Part shown: positions 47,447 to 56,536 of the stretch, one piece after another
Numbering within the stretch: the first letter of the stretch is position 1
Layout of the letters: each line of letters opens with the position of its first letter
Assembly (NCBI GenBank): GCA_009993955.1
Contig: JAACSL010000019.1
Location: 28,325 to 92,324, forward strand
Source of the DNA: Paraglaciecola sp.
Lineage (GTDB): Bacteria; Pseudomonadota; Gammaproteobacteria; Enterobacterales; Alteromonadaceae
Direction: 5' to 3'
DNA length: 64,000 nt
Notes under the pieces: generated by a model
Seen by the model: the letters and a program-made list of their open reading frames with translations, nothing else
Databases searched by the model: none
Told to the model about the DNA's origin: nothing
Translations under genes and position numbers: made by a program

Positions 47447-50400
47447 ATGAAATCAGCGAACTTTTTGCGACTCAGTGCAATCGCCCTGCTACTGGCAGGC
47501 CATGCATCCTGGGCAACTACCTGCGACGTCGATGACAATCAAGTTATCGACAGCCTCGACATAAAACAAATCATGCTGGCACGCAACCGACCTGCCAGTG
47601 GTGCAGACGACCCCCGCGACGCCAATGCCGACGGCACAATCAACGCCCTCGACATACGCCTGTGCACGTCACAATGCACTTTGGCAGCGTGTGCCATCCC
47701 GCCAAGTAATACGGTGCCGGTAGCTAATGCAGGCAATGATCGCGCCTTGGAGATTGGCTCTATCGTGCTCCTCGATGGCACGGCAAGCAGCGACGCCGAC
47801 GGCGACGCCCTGCAATACCACTGGACCACACTTGCACTGCCGCCTGGCAGCGTAGCCAGTTTATCTGATCCCAGCCTGCCCAATCCGAGTTTTATCTTGG
47901 ATGTCAGTGGCGAATACCGCTTCAGCCTGGTTGTCAATGACGGTAAAATCGATAGTGCCGCCGATGAAGTCCTTATTTCCACCCAGAACACCCCACCCGT
48001 TGCTAATGCCGGTCCCGACAAAGCTGGGAGCTTGTTTGCCAACATCGTACTGGATGGCAGTGCCAGTGACGACGCCAACAACGACCCCCTAAGTTTTCAC
48101 TGGCAGTTCAAGCAGCAACCTGAGGGCAGCCAAGCGCAGTTGGATAATGACACAGCGGTGATGCCACGTTTTATGATTGATCAATACGGCGACTACGTTT
48201 TGCAACTGGTGGTGAACGATGGTTACATTGATAGTAGCCCTGATGAGGTCGTGGTCTCTACCCTCAACACCAGACCGGTGGCCGATGCTGGTCCCAAACA
48301 AACCAGCAAGGTCGGTAACACCGTATCCTTGGACGGCAGCCAGTCATCAGATGTGGATGGTCAGTCCCTCAGTTATCAGTGGTCGTTTACATTGCGCCCA
48401 AGTGGCAGCACGGCGGATCTGAATGACGCTAGCAGTGTTACACCACAATTTCAGCTGGATGTAGCGGGTATGTACATCCTGCAATTAATAGTCAACGACG
48501 GCATCGACGCCAGTTTGCCGGATACGGTCACCATTGATACCGCCAATTCTGCGCCTATCGCAAACGCCGGGCCTGATCTGAGTCGTGAAGTTGGGCAAAG
48601 TGCCCAGTTAGACGGTAGCGCCAGTAGTGATATGGATGGCGACAGCCTGATTTATCAATGGCGTTTTGTTAGTAAACCCAGTGGTTCAGCCGCAGCACTG
48701 GATGATGCCAACAGCGTCAGCCCACGTTTTACCCTTGATGCAAGCGGCGATTACTGGCTGGAACTGGTGGTCAACGATGGCAGCGTTGACAGTGCCAGCG
48801 ACAGTGTGGTGGTCACCACGCTAAACAGCCCGCCGGTGGCCAATGCCGGCGCTGATCAACGTCCTGCCGTTGGCAGTACTGTGACCCTCGACGGCAGTGC
48901 CTCAAGTGATGTCAACGGTGACAGCCTGAGCTATGCATGGCGTTTCATCGACAACCCAGGGGGCAGCAACGTTAGTCTGGATGATGTCAATGCTGTCACT
49001 CCGCAATTTACGGTGGATTTACCCGGCAGCTATGAATTAGAACTGGTGGTCAACGACGGGCTGCTGAACAGCGCACCGGATACCGTCAAAATTACTACGT
49101 CTAACAGTGTGCCCACTGCTAACGCAGGAGCCAATCAATCAGCGCGTGTCGGGCAAACCGTCAGACTCGATGGCAGTGCCTCTGCCGACATTGATGGCGA
49201 CAGTTTACGTTTTGCTTGGAGCATTTTAAACAAACCCGCCAGCAGTCTGGCGACCCTTGATGATCCTAGCCTGAGCATGCCGAGTTTTGAACTTGACGTA
49301 GCGGGCAATTACCAACTGCAACTGATTGTCAATGACGGCAAGCTGGACAGCGCGCCGGATACCACCTTGGTGTCCACCGACAACAGCGCCCCACTGGCCG
49401 ACGCTGGTGCTAATCAATCACCCTTTGTTGGCGATGTGGTCAGCTTAGATGGTTCTGCCTCCAGTGATGTGGATGGTGACCCATTGAGTTTCAGCTGGTC
49501 TTTCCTGAGTAAACCCGCTGGTAGTCTGACTCAGCTTGACGATGAAACAGCGGTCACGCCGAGGTTTACGGTTGACAGTGCCGGTGAATATATTGCTCAG
49601 TTGATCGTCAGTGACGGGGTATTGGACAGTGCACCAGACACCGTGCAACTCAACACGGCTAATAGTCGTCCAGTTGCCAATGCCGGCCCGGATCAACGTC
49701 AGGACGTGGGCAGCACTGTCATCCTCGACGGCAGCGCCAGCAATGATGTGGATGGCGACAGTCTGAGTTTTATGTGGAATTTGACTGGCAAACCAGCCGC
49801 CAGCCAAGCGACCTTGGACGACAACAGCTTGATCACCCCATCTTTTATCCTCGATTTACCGGGGGAATACAGTGTGCAGTTGATGGTGAATGATGGTCTG
49901 TTGAGCAGCAGCGCCGACACGGTGATTGTCAGTACCAACAACGTGCGACCCGTTGCCAATGCTGGTGTAGATCAAATCTTAGCGGTGGGCTCACTTGCCA
50001 TCCTCGATGCCATCGCCAGCAGTGATGCCGACGGTGATACCTTGACTTATCGTTGGAGTATTAGCAGTAAACCCGCCACCAGTGCCACGAGCCTGAGCAG
50101 CCTTACTGACCAACAAACCTCTTTAACCCTGGACGTAGTGGGTAGCTATCTGGTGCAATTAATTGTCAACGATGGCAGTTTGGATAGCGTTGCCGACAGT
50201 GTATTACTCAAAACTGAAAATCGCCCTCCCTTGGCGAATGCCGGCAGCGATATTAGCGCTAAGGTAAATGAACTGCTGAGACTGGACGGCAGTGGATCCA
50301 GTGATCCCGATGGTGATCCCTTGAGTTATCAGTGGCAAATTGTGACACGCCCTGTATCAAGCAGCGCCACCTTGGACAACGATAACAGCGTGAATCCGGG

Positions 50401-53400
50401 CATCACCCCTGATGTAGCGGGTGTATATGAATTTGAATTGCGGGTGTTCGACGGTGTATTAAGCAGTGAAGTAGACTCTGTCAGCGTAAACGTGGCAGCA
50501 CCGGATCCGCAACTGGATTTACGTTTGAGCAGTAGCTGGGTGGGTGTCGGTCGCAGCATTGATGCAAGCCTGTCCATCCCTGACGTTGCACCAAGCGGTG
50601 GCTTGGTCATTGATTTAAGCTCTGAGCAAAGCAGTATTGCCAGCGTGCCCGCACAAGTGACCATTGCAGAGGGCGAAAGCCAGGTTACGTTTGCGGCGAC
50701 CGGGGTCAGCAGTGGCACCACCTTAATTACTGCCAGAAGTGGCGGTTATCAGAGTGATAGTGCCAACCTGCAAACCACTACCGCGGTGATCAACCTTGGT
50801 AATCCCGGCAGTCTTGCGCCGGGTTTAAGCACTGATCTAGTGGTGGCATTGTCGCAGCCCGCCCCGGTTGGCGGGGTGACGGTTAACTTTAGCAGCAGCA
50901 ACCCTGCCATTGCCGAGGTGATGCAAAGTGTGTTTATCGCCGAAGGCAGCCAATTGCCCAGCGAAAATGCCAAAATCGTCGCTGAACAGTTGGGTGAGGC
51001 AAGCATTACCGCCAGCGCCGAGGGTTATGCCCCAGACAGTGTGGATGTAACGGTAAGCATTAGCCTGAGCATTACACCATCCAGCTTAAATGTTGTGCAA
51101 GGCCTCAGTAAAACCGCCACCCTGAGTTTAAGCGCCCCCGCTCCCAGTGGCGGCTTGCGGGTGGAATTACACAGCAGTGATGGGTTGGTCGCCAGCGTAG
51201 ATAGCGAGCTGACTGTGCCTGCTGGTCAACTGAGTAGCCGCTTTGATGTTACTGGTTTAGCGGTGGGTGCGAGCCAAATTACGGCCAAGGTGGAGGACAT
51301 TGAGTCAAATGTGCTGAGTGTGAACATCACACCCCCACCGCCTATTTATGCCAACAATGTCTTGCTTGGCAAGGATCAACAAGCCACGTGGTCAGTGAGC
51401 CTTGGCGCCACGCCCACCAGTCCAACCACGCTGAGTGTGAGTATTGATGATCCGTCAATAGCAGTGGTCAGTGATAACGCTACGCTGCTTGGCGCTCAGA
51501 GCATAGAGCTGAGCAATGTAGTTAACACTTCTGGTCAAACTTTGTATATACATGGCTTGCAACAAGGCAGTACGACGGTAACCGTCTCTGCGCCGGGTTA
51601 TGCTGATGCTACATACACCATTGATGTGTGGCCCAGTGGTTTCATTGAAGCCAGCTACAGTTACCGTAATCTCACTACCACTACCTTCAGTGCTCCCACC
51701 AACTTATTGGTATACACCGCTGTGTTGTATCCAGACTCAGCCAGTAACGCGGGAGATGTTTACACTTACGGTTATGCGCTGCGTGCCGGCATCAATGAGT
51801 TAGATGTGGTCGTCAGCAGTACCGATACGTCGGTGGGTGAAATCGGCCAGTCACCACTGCGTTTTGTGGCAGGAGACACCTATCGCAGTGCCACCTTTAA
51901 TCCATTGGGGGCAGGCACTACCACAGTACAAGTGGTGCCACCTGAGGGGTTTAACCAGCCCAACAGTAAACCGGGTGCCTATGATGCCGAATTTGCAGTC
52001 ACGGTCACTGCCCCTGACATTTATGCCAACAATGTGATTATTGGCAAAGATCAGCAAGTCACGTGGTCAAGTTATTTGGACGCCACGCCGCCCAGTGGCA
52101 CTACCATCACGGCCACCATCGCTGATCCAAGCGTCGCAGTAATTAGCCTTGACAATTTGGTCTTAGGTGCAGGATCGGCACAGATAAACAACGTCACAAA
52201 TACCAATGCTGTGCAGTGGTATGTGCAAGGTCTGCGAGAAGGCAGTACCACTATTACGCTGTCTGCTGCCGGCTACCGAGATGTAAGCTACACCATTGAC
52301 GTGTGGCCCAGTAGCTTCATTGAGTCCAGTTACAGCTATCGCAATCTCAGCACGACCACCTTTAGCAGTGACACCCCCTTGTCAATTTACACGGCGGTGG
52401 TCTATCCATCTTCGGCCAGCAACGCCGGCGATGTCTATACCTTTGGTTATGCGCTGCGGGCGGGCTTGGACGATGTTGAAGTGGCAGTGACCAGTAGTGA
52501 CAGTGCGGTGGGTCAAATTAGCGAAAGTCCTTTGTTGTTCCGTGCGGGTGACAGCCAACGCAATACAGCGTTTGACCCTATTGGTGCAGGCACAAGCACT
52601 GTACAAATCGTGCAGCCCGACGGATTTACATCCCCGACAAGCAAACCAGGTTATTATGGCGCTCGTATCGAGGTCAGTGTCACGGCCCCCGCGATTAACG
52701 CCAACAATGTGATTATCGGTAAGGGGCAGCAGACAACGTTTTACAGTTATCTGGGTGCCACCCCACCCGAACCCACCACCGTGACGGTGACCATTGACGA
52801 TCCCAGTATTGCTTTGGTGAGTACTGATGCAAATACCGTGGGCAGTGACAACGCGCAACGCAGCGGCATAAGCTCAACGGCAGGCCAAACTTGGTATATT
52901 CAGGGTTTGCAAGAAGGCACTACCACCGTCAGCGTGACAGCACCTGGTTATGCCCAGGCAACTTACGAGATCAACGTCTGGCCTAGCGGTTTTGTTGAAG
53001 CAAACTACAGCTATCGCAACCTTACCACCACAACCTTCAGTGACAATACCAGTTTGTCCGTGGCAACGTCTGTGTTGTATCCCGCCAGTGCTGCCAACGC
53101 CGGTGATGTCTACACGGCAGGTTATCCGCTGCGAGCCGGCGTAAGCCCCGTGGCGGTGCAGGTTACCAGCACGGATACCAATGTTGGCATCATTACTGCG
53201 TCACCCGTGGTCTTTAATGCCGGTGAAGGCACTAAACCCACCGCCTTTGATCCCCTTGCAACGGGCAACACCACGCTTACTGTGGTGCAGCCCAGTGGTT
53301 TTGTCGCAGCCAACTACCGCAGTGGAAATTACAACACCACCATCAATGCTGTGGTATCGGCACCGGTTCTTGGCGTGTATGGGGTGATTGTGGGCAAAGA

Positions 53401-53992
53401 TCTGCAAACAGTCAGCGGCGTATCCTTGCAGGTTGCCCCACCACAGCCAACCGACGTTGAAGTGTGCAGCAGTGCCATTGCAGTATTTTTGCTTAGCACA
53501 TCAGCAACCGAGGTGGGCAGCCAGTGTGTGACCTTTGAGGGTGTCACGACTACCTACGTGGGCGAGTTGTATGTGCAGGGTTTGAGTCAGGGTAGCGCAC
53601 AAATCTCGGCCACTGCGCTGGGCTACAGCAGTGCTTCGGCAACGGTTGAGGTTTATGCCAGTGGGTTCGGCTTTGGGCGCACTAATTACACGGCGTCATT
53701 GAGTGCCAGCAGTAACCTTGTTGACATTGGTGTATTTGCCCTCGACAGCAGTTCAAACTACTACGCCAACCAGGCGCTGCGCCCGGGTGTGAGTGCCACG
53801 GTCAGTTTTATCAGCAGCGATAGCAGTGTGGGTGAACAAACAGAACCTGCGGTCTTCAATCCGGGCGATGCCTACATACAAGTGCCGTTTACTGCCAAAC
53901 AAAGTGGCACCATCGGTTTAAGCATGCAGGTACCCAGTGGGTTTAGTGCCCCCAATACTTATAGTTTGGCGACCATGCAGGTTACTCCGTAA
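47447..53992 (+). CDS. giant secreted dockerin / PKD-repeat protein (cassette A)
   Basis: About 2181 residues. Signal peptide 1-23 (GHASWA). Type I dockerin-like region 26-86 with two Ca-binding loops, CDVDDNQVIDSLD and RDANADGTINALD, then a Cys-rich end (CTSQCTLAAC). Ten PKD-like repeats of about 93 residues (91 to about 1021), three Ig/Big-like domains (about 1022-1300), and four copies of a 209-225-residue module (about 1300-2181). There is no C-terminal anchor or barrel, so surface attachment would have to come through the dockerin. The start is ATG 47447; an in-frame TTG lies four codons earlier. A strong terminator follows. Catalytic domains are absent; a structural or adhesive role is inferred. 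Confidence 0.85.
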   Translation: MKSANFLRLSAIALLLAGHASWATTCDVDDNQVIDSLDIKQIMLARNRPASGADDPRDANADGTINALDIRLCTSQCTLAACAIPPSNTVPVANAGNDRALEIGSIVLLDGTASSDADGDALQYHWTTLALPPGSVASLSDPSLPNPSFILDVSGEYRFSLVVNDGKIDSAADEVLISTQNTPPVANAGPDKAGSLFANIVLDGSASDDANNDPLSFHWQFKQQPEGSQAQLDNDTAVMPRFMIDQYGDYVLQLVVNDGYIDSSPDEVVVSTLNTRPVADAGPKQTSKVGNTVSLDGSQSSDVDGQSLSYQWSFTLRPSGSTADLNDASSVTPQFQLDVAGMYILQLIVNDGIDASLPDTVTIDTANSAPIANAGPDLSREVGQSAQLDGSASSDMDGDSLIYQWRFVSKPSGSAAALDDANSVSPRFTLDASGDYWLELVVNDGSVDSASDSVVVTTLNSPPVANAGADQRPAVGSTVTLDGSASSDVNGDSLSYAWRFIDNPGGSNVSLDDVNAVTPQFTVDLPGSYELELVVNDGLLNSAPDTVKITTSNSVPTANAGANQSARVGQTVRLDGSASADIDGDSLRFAWSILNKPASSLATLDDPSLSMPSFELDVAGNYQLQLIVNDGKLDSAPDTTLVSTDNSAPLADAGANQSPFVGDVVSLDGSASSDVDGDPLSFSWSFLSKPAGSLTQLDDETAVTPRFTVDSAGEYIAQLIVSDGVLDSAPDTVQLNTANSRPVANAGPDQRQDVGSTVILDGSASNDVDGDSLSFMWNLTGKPAASQATLDDNSLITPSFILDLPGEYSVQLMVNDGLLSSSADTVIVSTNNVRPVANAGVDQILAVGSLAILDAIASSDADGDTLTYRWSISSKPATSATSLSSLTDQQTSLTLDVVGSYLVQLIVNDGSLDSVADSVLLKTENRPPLANAGSDISAKVNELLRLDGSGSSDPDGDPLSYQWQIVTRPVSSSATLDNDNSVNPGITPDVAGVYEFELRVFDGVLSSEVDSVSVNVAAPDPQLDLRLSSSWVGVGRSIDASLSIPDVAPSGGLVIDLSSEQSSIASVPAQVTIAEGESQVTFAATGVSSGTTLITARSGGYQSDSANLQTTTAVINLGNPGSLAPGLSTDLVVALSQPAPVGGVTVNFSSSNPAIAEVMQSVFIAEGSQLPSENAKIVAEQLGEASITASAEGYAPDSVDVTVSISLSITPSSLNVVQGLSKTATLSLSAPAPSGGLRVELHSSDGLVASVDSELTVPAGQLSSRFDVTGLAVGASQITAKVEDIESNVLSVNITPPPPIYANNVLLGKDQQATWSVSLGATPTSPTTLSVSIDDPSIAVVSDNATLLGAQSIELSNVVNTSGQTLYIHGLQQGSTTVTVSAPGYADATYTIDVWPSGFIEASYSYRNLTTTTFSAPTNLLVYTAVLYPDSASNAGDVYTYGYALRAGINELDVVVSSTDTSVGEIGQSPLRFVAGDTYRSATFNPLGAGTTTVQVVPPEGFNQPNSKPGAYDAEFAVTVTAPDIYANNVIIGKDQQVTWSSYLDATPPSGTTITATIADPSVAVISLDNLVLGAGSAQINNVTNTNAVQWYVQGLREGSTTITLSAAGYRDVSYTIDVWPSSFIESSYSYRNLSTTTFSSDTPLSIYTAVVYPSSASNAGDVYTFGYALRAGLDDVEVAVTSSDSAVGQISESPLLFRAGDSQRNTAFDPIGAGTSTVQIVQPDGFTSPTSKPGYYGARIEVSVTAPAINANNVIIGKGQQTTFYSYLGATPPEPTTVTVTIDDPSIALVSTDANTVGSDNAQRSGISSTAGQTWYIQGLQEGTTTVSVTAPGYAQATYEINVWPSGFVEANYSYRNLTTTTFSDNTSLSVATSVLYPASAANAGDVYTAGYPLRAGVSPVAVQVTSTDTNVGIITASPVVFNAGEGTKPTAFDPLATGNTTLTVVQPSGFVAANYRSGNYNTTINAVVSAPVLGVYGVIVGKDLQTVSGVSLQVAPPQPTDVEVCSSAIAVFLLSTSATEVGSQCVTFEGVTTTYVGELYVQGLSQGSAQISATALGYSSASATVEVYASGFGFGRTNYTASLSASSNLVDIGVFALDSSSNYYANQALRPGVSATVSFISSDSSVGEQTEPAVFNPGDAYIQVPFTAKQSGTIGLSMQVPSGFSAPNTYSLATMQVTP
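47717..50509 (+). repeat. ten tandem PKD-type repeats (cassette A)
   Basis: Each unit is 91-97 residues (about 280 bases). Shared marks are PVANAGPDQ at the start, LDGSASSDVDGDSLSYQW in the first third, and LQLIVNDGxLDSAPDTV near the end. The copies have diverged at DNA level, so this is an old array rather than a fresh expansion. The SSDxDGD loop is a likely calcium site. Confidence 0.9.
51343..53989 (+). repeat. four copies of an unrecognised ~220-residue module (cassette A)
   Basis: Copies begin near 51343, 52015, 52690 and 53362. Shared marks in order: YANNVIIGKDQQ, a beta region with DPSIAVVS, YVQGLQEGSTTVTVSAPGY, VWPSGFIE.SYSYRNL, SNAGDVYTYGYALRAG, and FDPLGAGTTTVQVV.P.GF. The fourth copy is the most diverged. 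The same module occurs in cassette B. Confidence 0.85.
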
Positions 53993-54016
53993 CCTTGTCA
54001 CAACAAACACAAAAAC

Positions 54017-54051
54017 AAAAAAGTCAGACAGCAAGTGTCTGACTTTTTTTT
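54017..54051. terminator. bidirectional terminator between giant gene A and the regulator
   Basis: Stem AAAAAAGTCAGACA (54017-54030) and TGTCTGACTTTTTT (54036-54049), 5-base loop, T runs on both strands, between convergent genes. Confidence 0.93.
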
Positions 54052-54098
54052 TGCTTTTTACTCAGAGCATAAAAGCGTCTGCTTTACCTAAACGCCCT

Positions 54099-56366
54099 CT
54101 ACAGCAAGGTGTTTAATAAAGGATCATCGTCGATTAACCAAGCCAAAGACCAAGGCATTGCGCGCAGGTTGGCAAGGATCTCCTTGGCCTTGGCTGTTTC
54201 TCCTGTTAGTGCTAGGTATTTAGCCTGCACGTACATTACCCCCGGTACTGGATACTGATTGTCAGGGAAGCTCGCCAACACCTGTTTTAAGTCCTCAAGG
54301 GCCTGATCCCGGGCTTGTGTTTGTTGGCCGACGTGAAAGCAATAGGCCATGTCTGCCAAGTAGGACACTGAATTAGCCATACCATCAAAATCGGCATGCA
54401 ATTCTGGATGTTGATTAAAAACCGTTTCGTATTGGCCAAGTGCCAGTTCGCAATCCCCTGCGCGGTAGGCATTCATCGCGTAATTGATGGCTAGCGCTCT
54501 GTTGTCTGGTAATTCAGTTTTTGCCGAGGCTAATTCTGCCAGCCATAGTTTTGTTAAGCCCAAACGCCATTTAAGCAAACTAATCGACTGCAATGCTTCA
54601 ATATTGAAACCATATTGTCTGAGCAAGTTAGTGTACAAACTATCCGCATCGGCAATACGATTTGTCCATAATAAATGGAAGCCCTGCGCCATACGCATGT
54701 AGTAGTCGTTTTCATCAATTTGCTGCTGCAATGCTAAAAGTGTTTCATCTGCTTGAACGTTCTGATTGGTCAAGCGATTGACATAAGCTAAACCCATTTT
54801 ACAACTTGTATAATTGGGCAACAGATCCACACAATTTTTATATTGTGCCCATGCCTGATCAAACTCACCTAAGGCCACTAAAATAATACCAATACCCCAA
54901 TTCGCTGAGGCCGATAATGGATGGATAGATTTGGCATGTTGGTAATACCGCAGCGCTTCACGTTTTTTATTACTCGTGTATAGCATGTAGCCGTAATTAA
55001 GCTGCGCAATGTAAAGATCGGGATTAATAGCGAGTGCTTGTTCAAACGCCAGTTTTGCTGCGTCATATTCCGCCAAATTGCTGTAGTACACCCCTTTTAC
55101 TGCATGTGCTTCGGCGAGTTCTGGCTCCAGTGCAAGTGCTTGATCAATGGCTTCTTTGGCATGCTGACTCGCATCTTCAAGACTGACCTTGCGATATTGA
55201 TAAAGCAGCAGATAGTTCAGTGCAATATCAGCATAAACTATGGCGTAGTCTGGCTGCAAATGAACTGCCATGGTGAACTCTTCCAATGCCTGTCTATAGG
55301 CTTCCGCTGTTCCAAGACCATTCAGTTTGCGGCCCTTGAGCATGTGTAAATAGGCATCCCCCGACTGCGGGTGAAAACGCACTTTGCCAGCCGGTATGCG
55401 GGTAAAATTACGATCAATGGTATCGGCGACCACGGTGCTGATTTGTTCCTGCACGTTAAATGCATTGGTGCTATTGGCGGAAAAAACCTTCGACCAAATA
55501 TGGCTGCCATCCACTCCGTTTATCAGTTGCAAAGTCACACGCATGGTGCCTTGATCTTCTCTGACTGAGCCCTCAAGTATATAGCTCACACTGAGCTTCC
55601 GAGCGATATCTTTGATATCTGTTGCACTGTTGCGAAACGCAAAAGAAGAGGTACGCGAAATGACTTTTAAATCAGGAATAACCGTCAGTTGATGAATAAT
55701 TTCTTCAGCCAGGCCATCGGCAAAATAATCAATAGCATCCTGACCATTAAATACATCAAATGGCAGTACGGCGATAGAAGGAGACAAGTTTGACTGTATG
55801 TCACTGGGCCGATTGACTTGCCAAACTGTCAGCAGGGCGACCAACAATAACACTGCAATAGCCAACCCACCCCTTGTCGATTTTTGCAGCCATGTCTTGG
55901 TCGCTTGCTGTTCTGACAAAGGCATAGCTGCTGTCAATTCAGCTTCACTGAGGTCTTGAGCCTTTGGGTAACTGGCCAGACTCGTTGCAGGTAGCGCCGT
56001 GGTAGGTGCCGCTGTGGTAGGTGTCGCTGTGGCAGGTGTCGATTCTAGGTGGCTGAGTTCCACCACCGCAACTGCTAGCTGATAACCGCTTTTTGGACGG
56101 GTGGTGATGTAGTGAGTATTGTCGTTTTTGTGCAAATGGCGACGTAAACTGGCCACCAGATTATTCAAGGCGTAGTCGGTCACGTAACGACCATTCCACA
56201 AGACGTTCATCAAACTATCGCGGGTAACCAGTTCGCCTTTGGCTTTTGCTAGTACCACCAGCAAATCCATGGCTTTGGGTTCAATGCTGCGGGTTTCCTG
56301 TCCATCCCGAATGAAGTTTTCAGTGGGATAAACCAACCAGTCCCCGACTTTAAATTCTGCTGTCAT
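54099..56366 (-). CDS. CadC-type transmembrane transcriptional regulator with TolB-like and TPR regions
   Basis: A 755-residue protein. Residues 5-100 form an OmpR/CadC winged helix (EPKAMDLLVVLAKAKGELVT, NNLVASLRRHLH, TTRPKSGYQL). A Thr/Pro/Ala-rich linker (about 109-128) and one membrane segment (about 167-184) follow. The periplasmic part has a TolB-N-like domain (about 195-320: SIAVLPFDVF, YFADGLAEEIIHQL, YILEGSVREDQG) and about eight TPR-like helical pairs (about 345-750). The DNA-binding domain is cytoplasmic, so it would regulate from the membrane. It lies between the two cohesin-dockerin cassettes and is the obvious candidate regulator, by position only. Confidence 0.9.
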   Translation of the reverse strand: MTAEFKVGDWLVYPTENFIRDGQETRSIEPKAMDLLVVLAKAKGELVTRDSLMNVLWNGRYVTDYALNNLVASLRRHLHKNDNTHYITTRPKSGYQLAVAVVELSHLESTPATATPTTAAPTTALPATSLASYPKAQDLSEAELTAAMPLSEQQATKTWLQKSTRGGLAIAVLLLVALLTVWQVNRPSDIQSNLSPSIAVLPFDVFNGQDAIDYFADGLAEEIIHQLTVIPDLKVISRTSSFAFRNSATDIKDIARKLSVSYILEGSVREDQGTMRVTLQLINGVDGSHIWSKVFSANSTNAFNVQEQISTVVADTIDRNFTRIPAGKVRFHPQSGDAYLHMLKGRKLNGLGTAEAYRQALEEFTMAVHLQPDYAIVYADIALNYLLLYQYRKVSLEDASQHAKEAIDQALALEPELAEAHAVKGVYYSNLAEYDAAKLAFEQALAINPDLYIAQLNYGYMLYTSNKKREALRYYQHAKSIHPLSASANWGIGIILVALGEFDQAWAQYKNCVDLLPNYTSCKMGLAYVNRLTNQNVQADETLLALQQQIDENDYYMRMAQGFHLLWTNRIADADSLYTNLLRQYGFNIEALQSISLLKWRLGLTKLWLAELASAKTELPDNRALAINYAMNAYRAGDCELALGQYETVFNQHPELHADFDGMANSVSYLADMAYCFHVGQQTQARDQALEDLKQVLASFPDNQYPVPGVMYVQAKYLALTGETAKAKEILANLRAMPWSLAWLIDDDPLLNTLL

Positions 56367-56490
56367 ATTCCTGAGTCTTTAACATAACTGCCATGCTTGG
56401 CGATTTTTTACTCATTGGAATATGCGGATTTTACTTTGCTCGGTCAAGGCAAATCTAAACCTGTCATAAAATCTTCAGCAAAAATTGTCT

Positions 56491-56518
56491 AAAAAAAAAC
56501 CCCGCTGTGAGCGGGGCT
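56491..56518 (-). terminator. terminator after giant gene B
   Basis: Stem CCCCGCT/AGCGGGG with a 3-base loop, followed on the minus strand by nine T. It lies 19 bases after the giant gene B stop and separates it from the regulator on the same strand. Confidence 0.92.
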
Positions 56519-56536
56519 TTGTGTTCAATGTCGATG

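Noticed and set aside
47539..53547. Many long open frames on the strand opposite giant gene A
   Set aside because: They are shadows produced by the biased codon use of the repeats; low-complexity translations without start signals.
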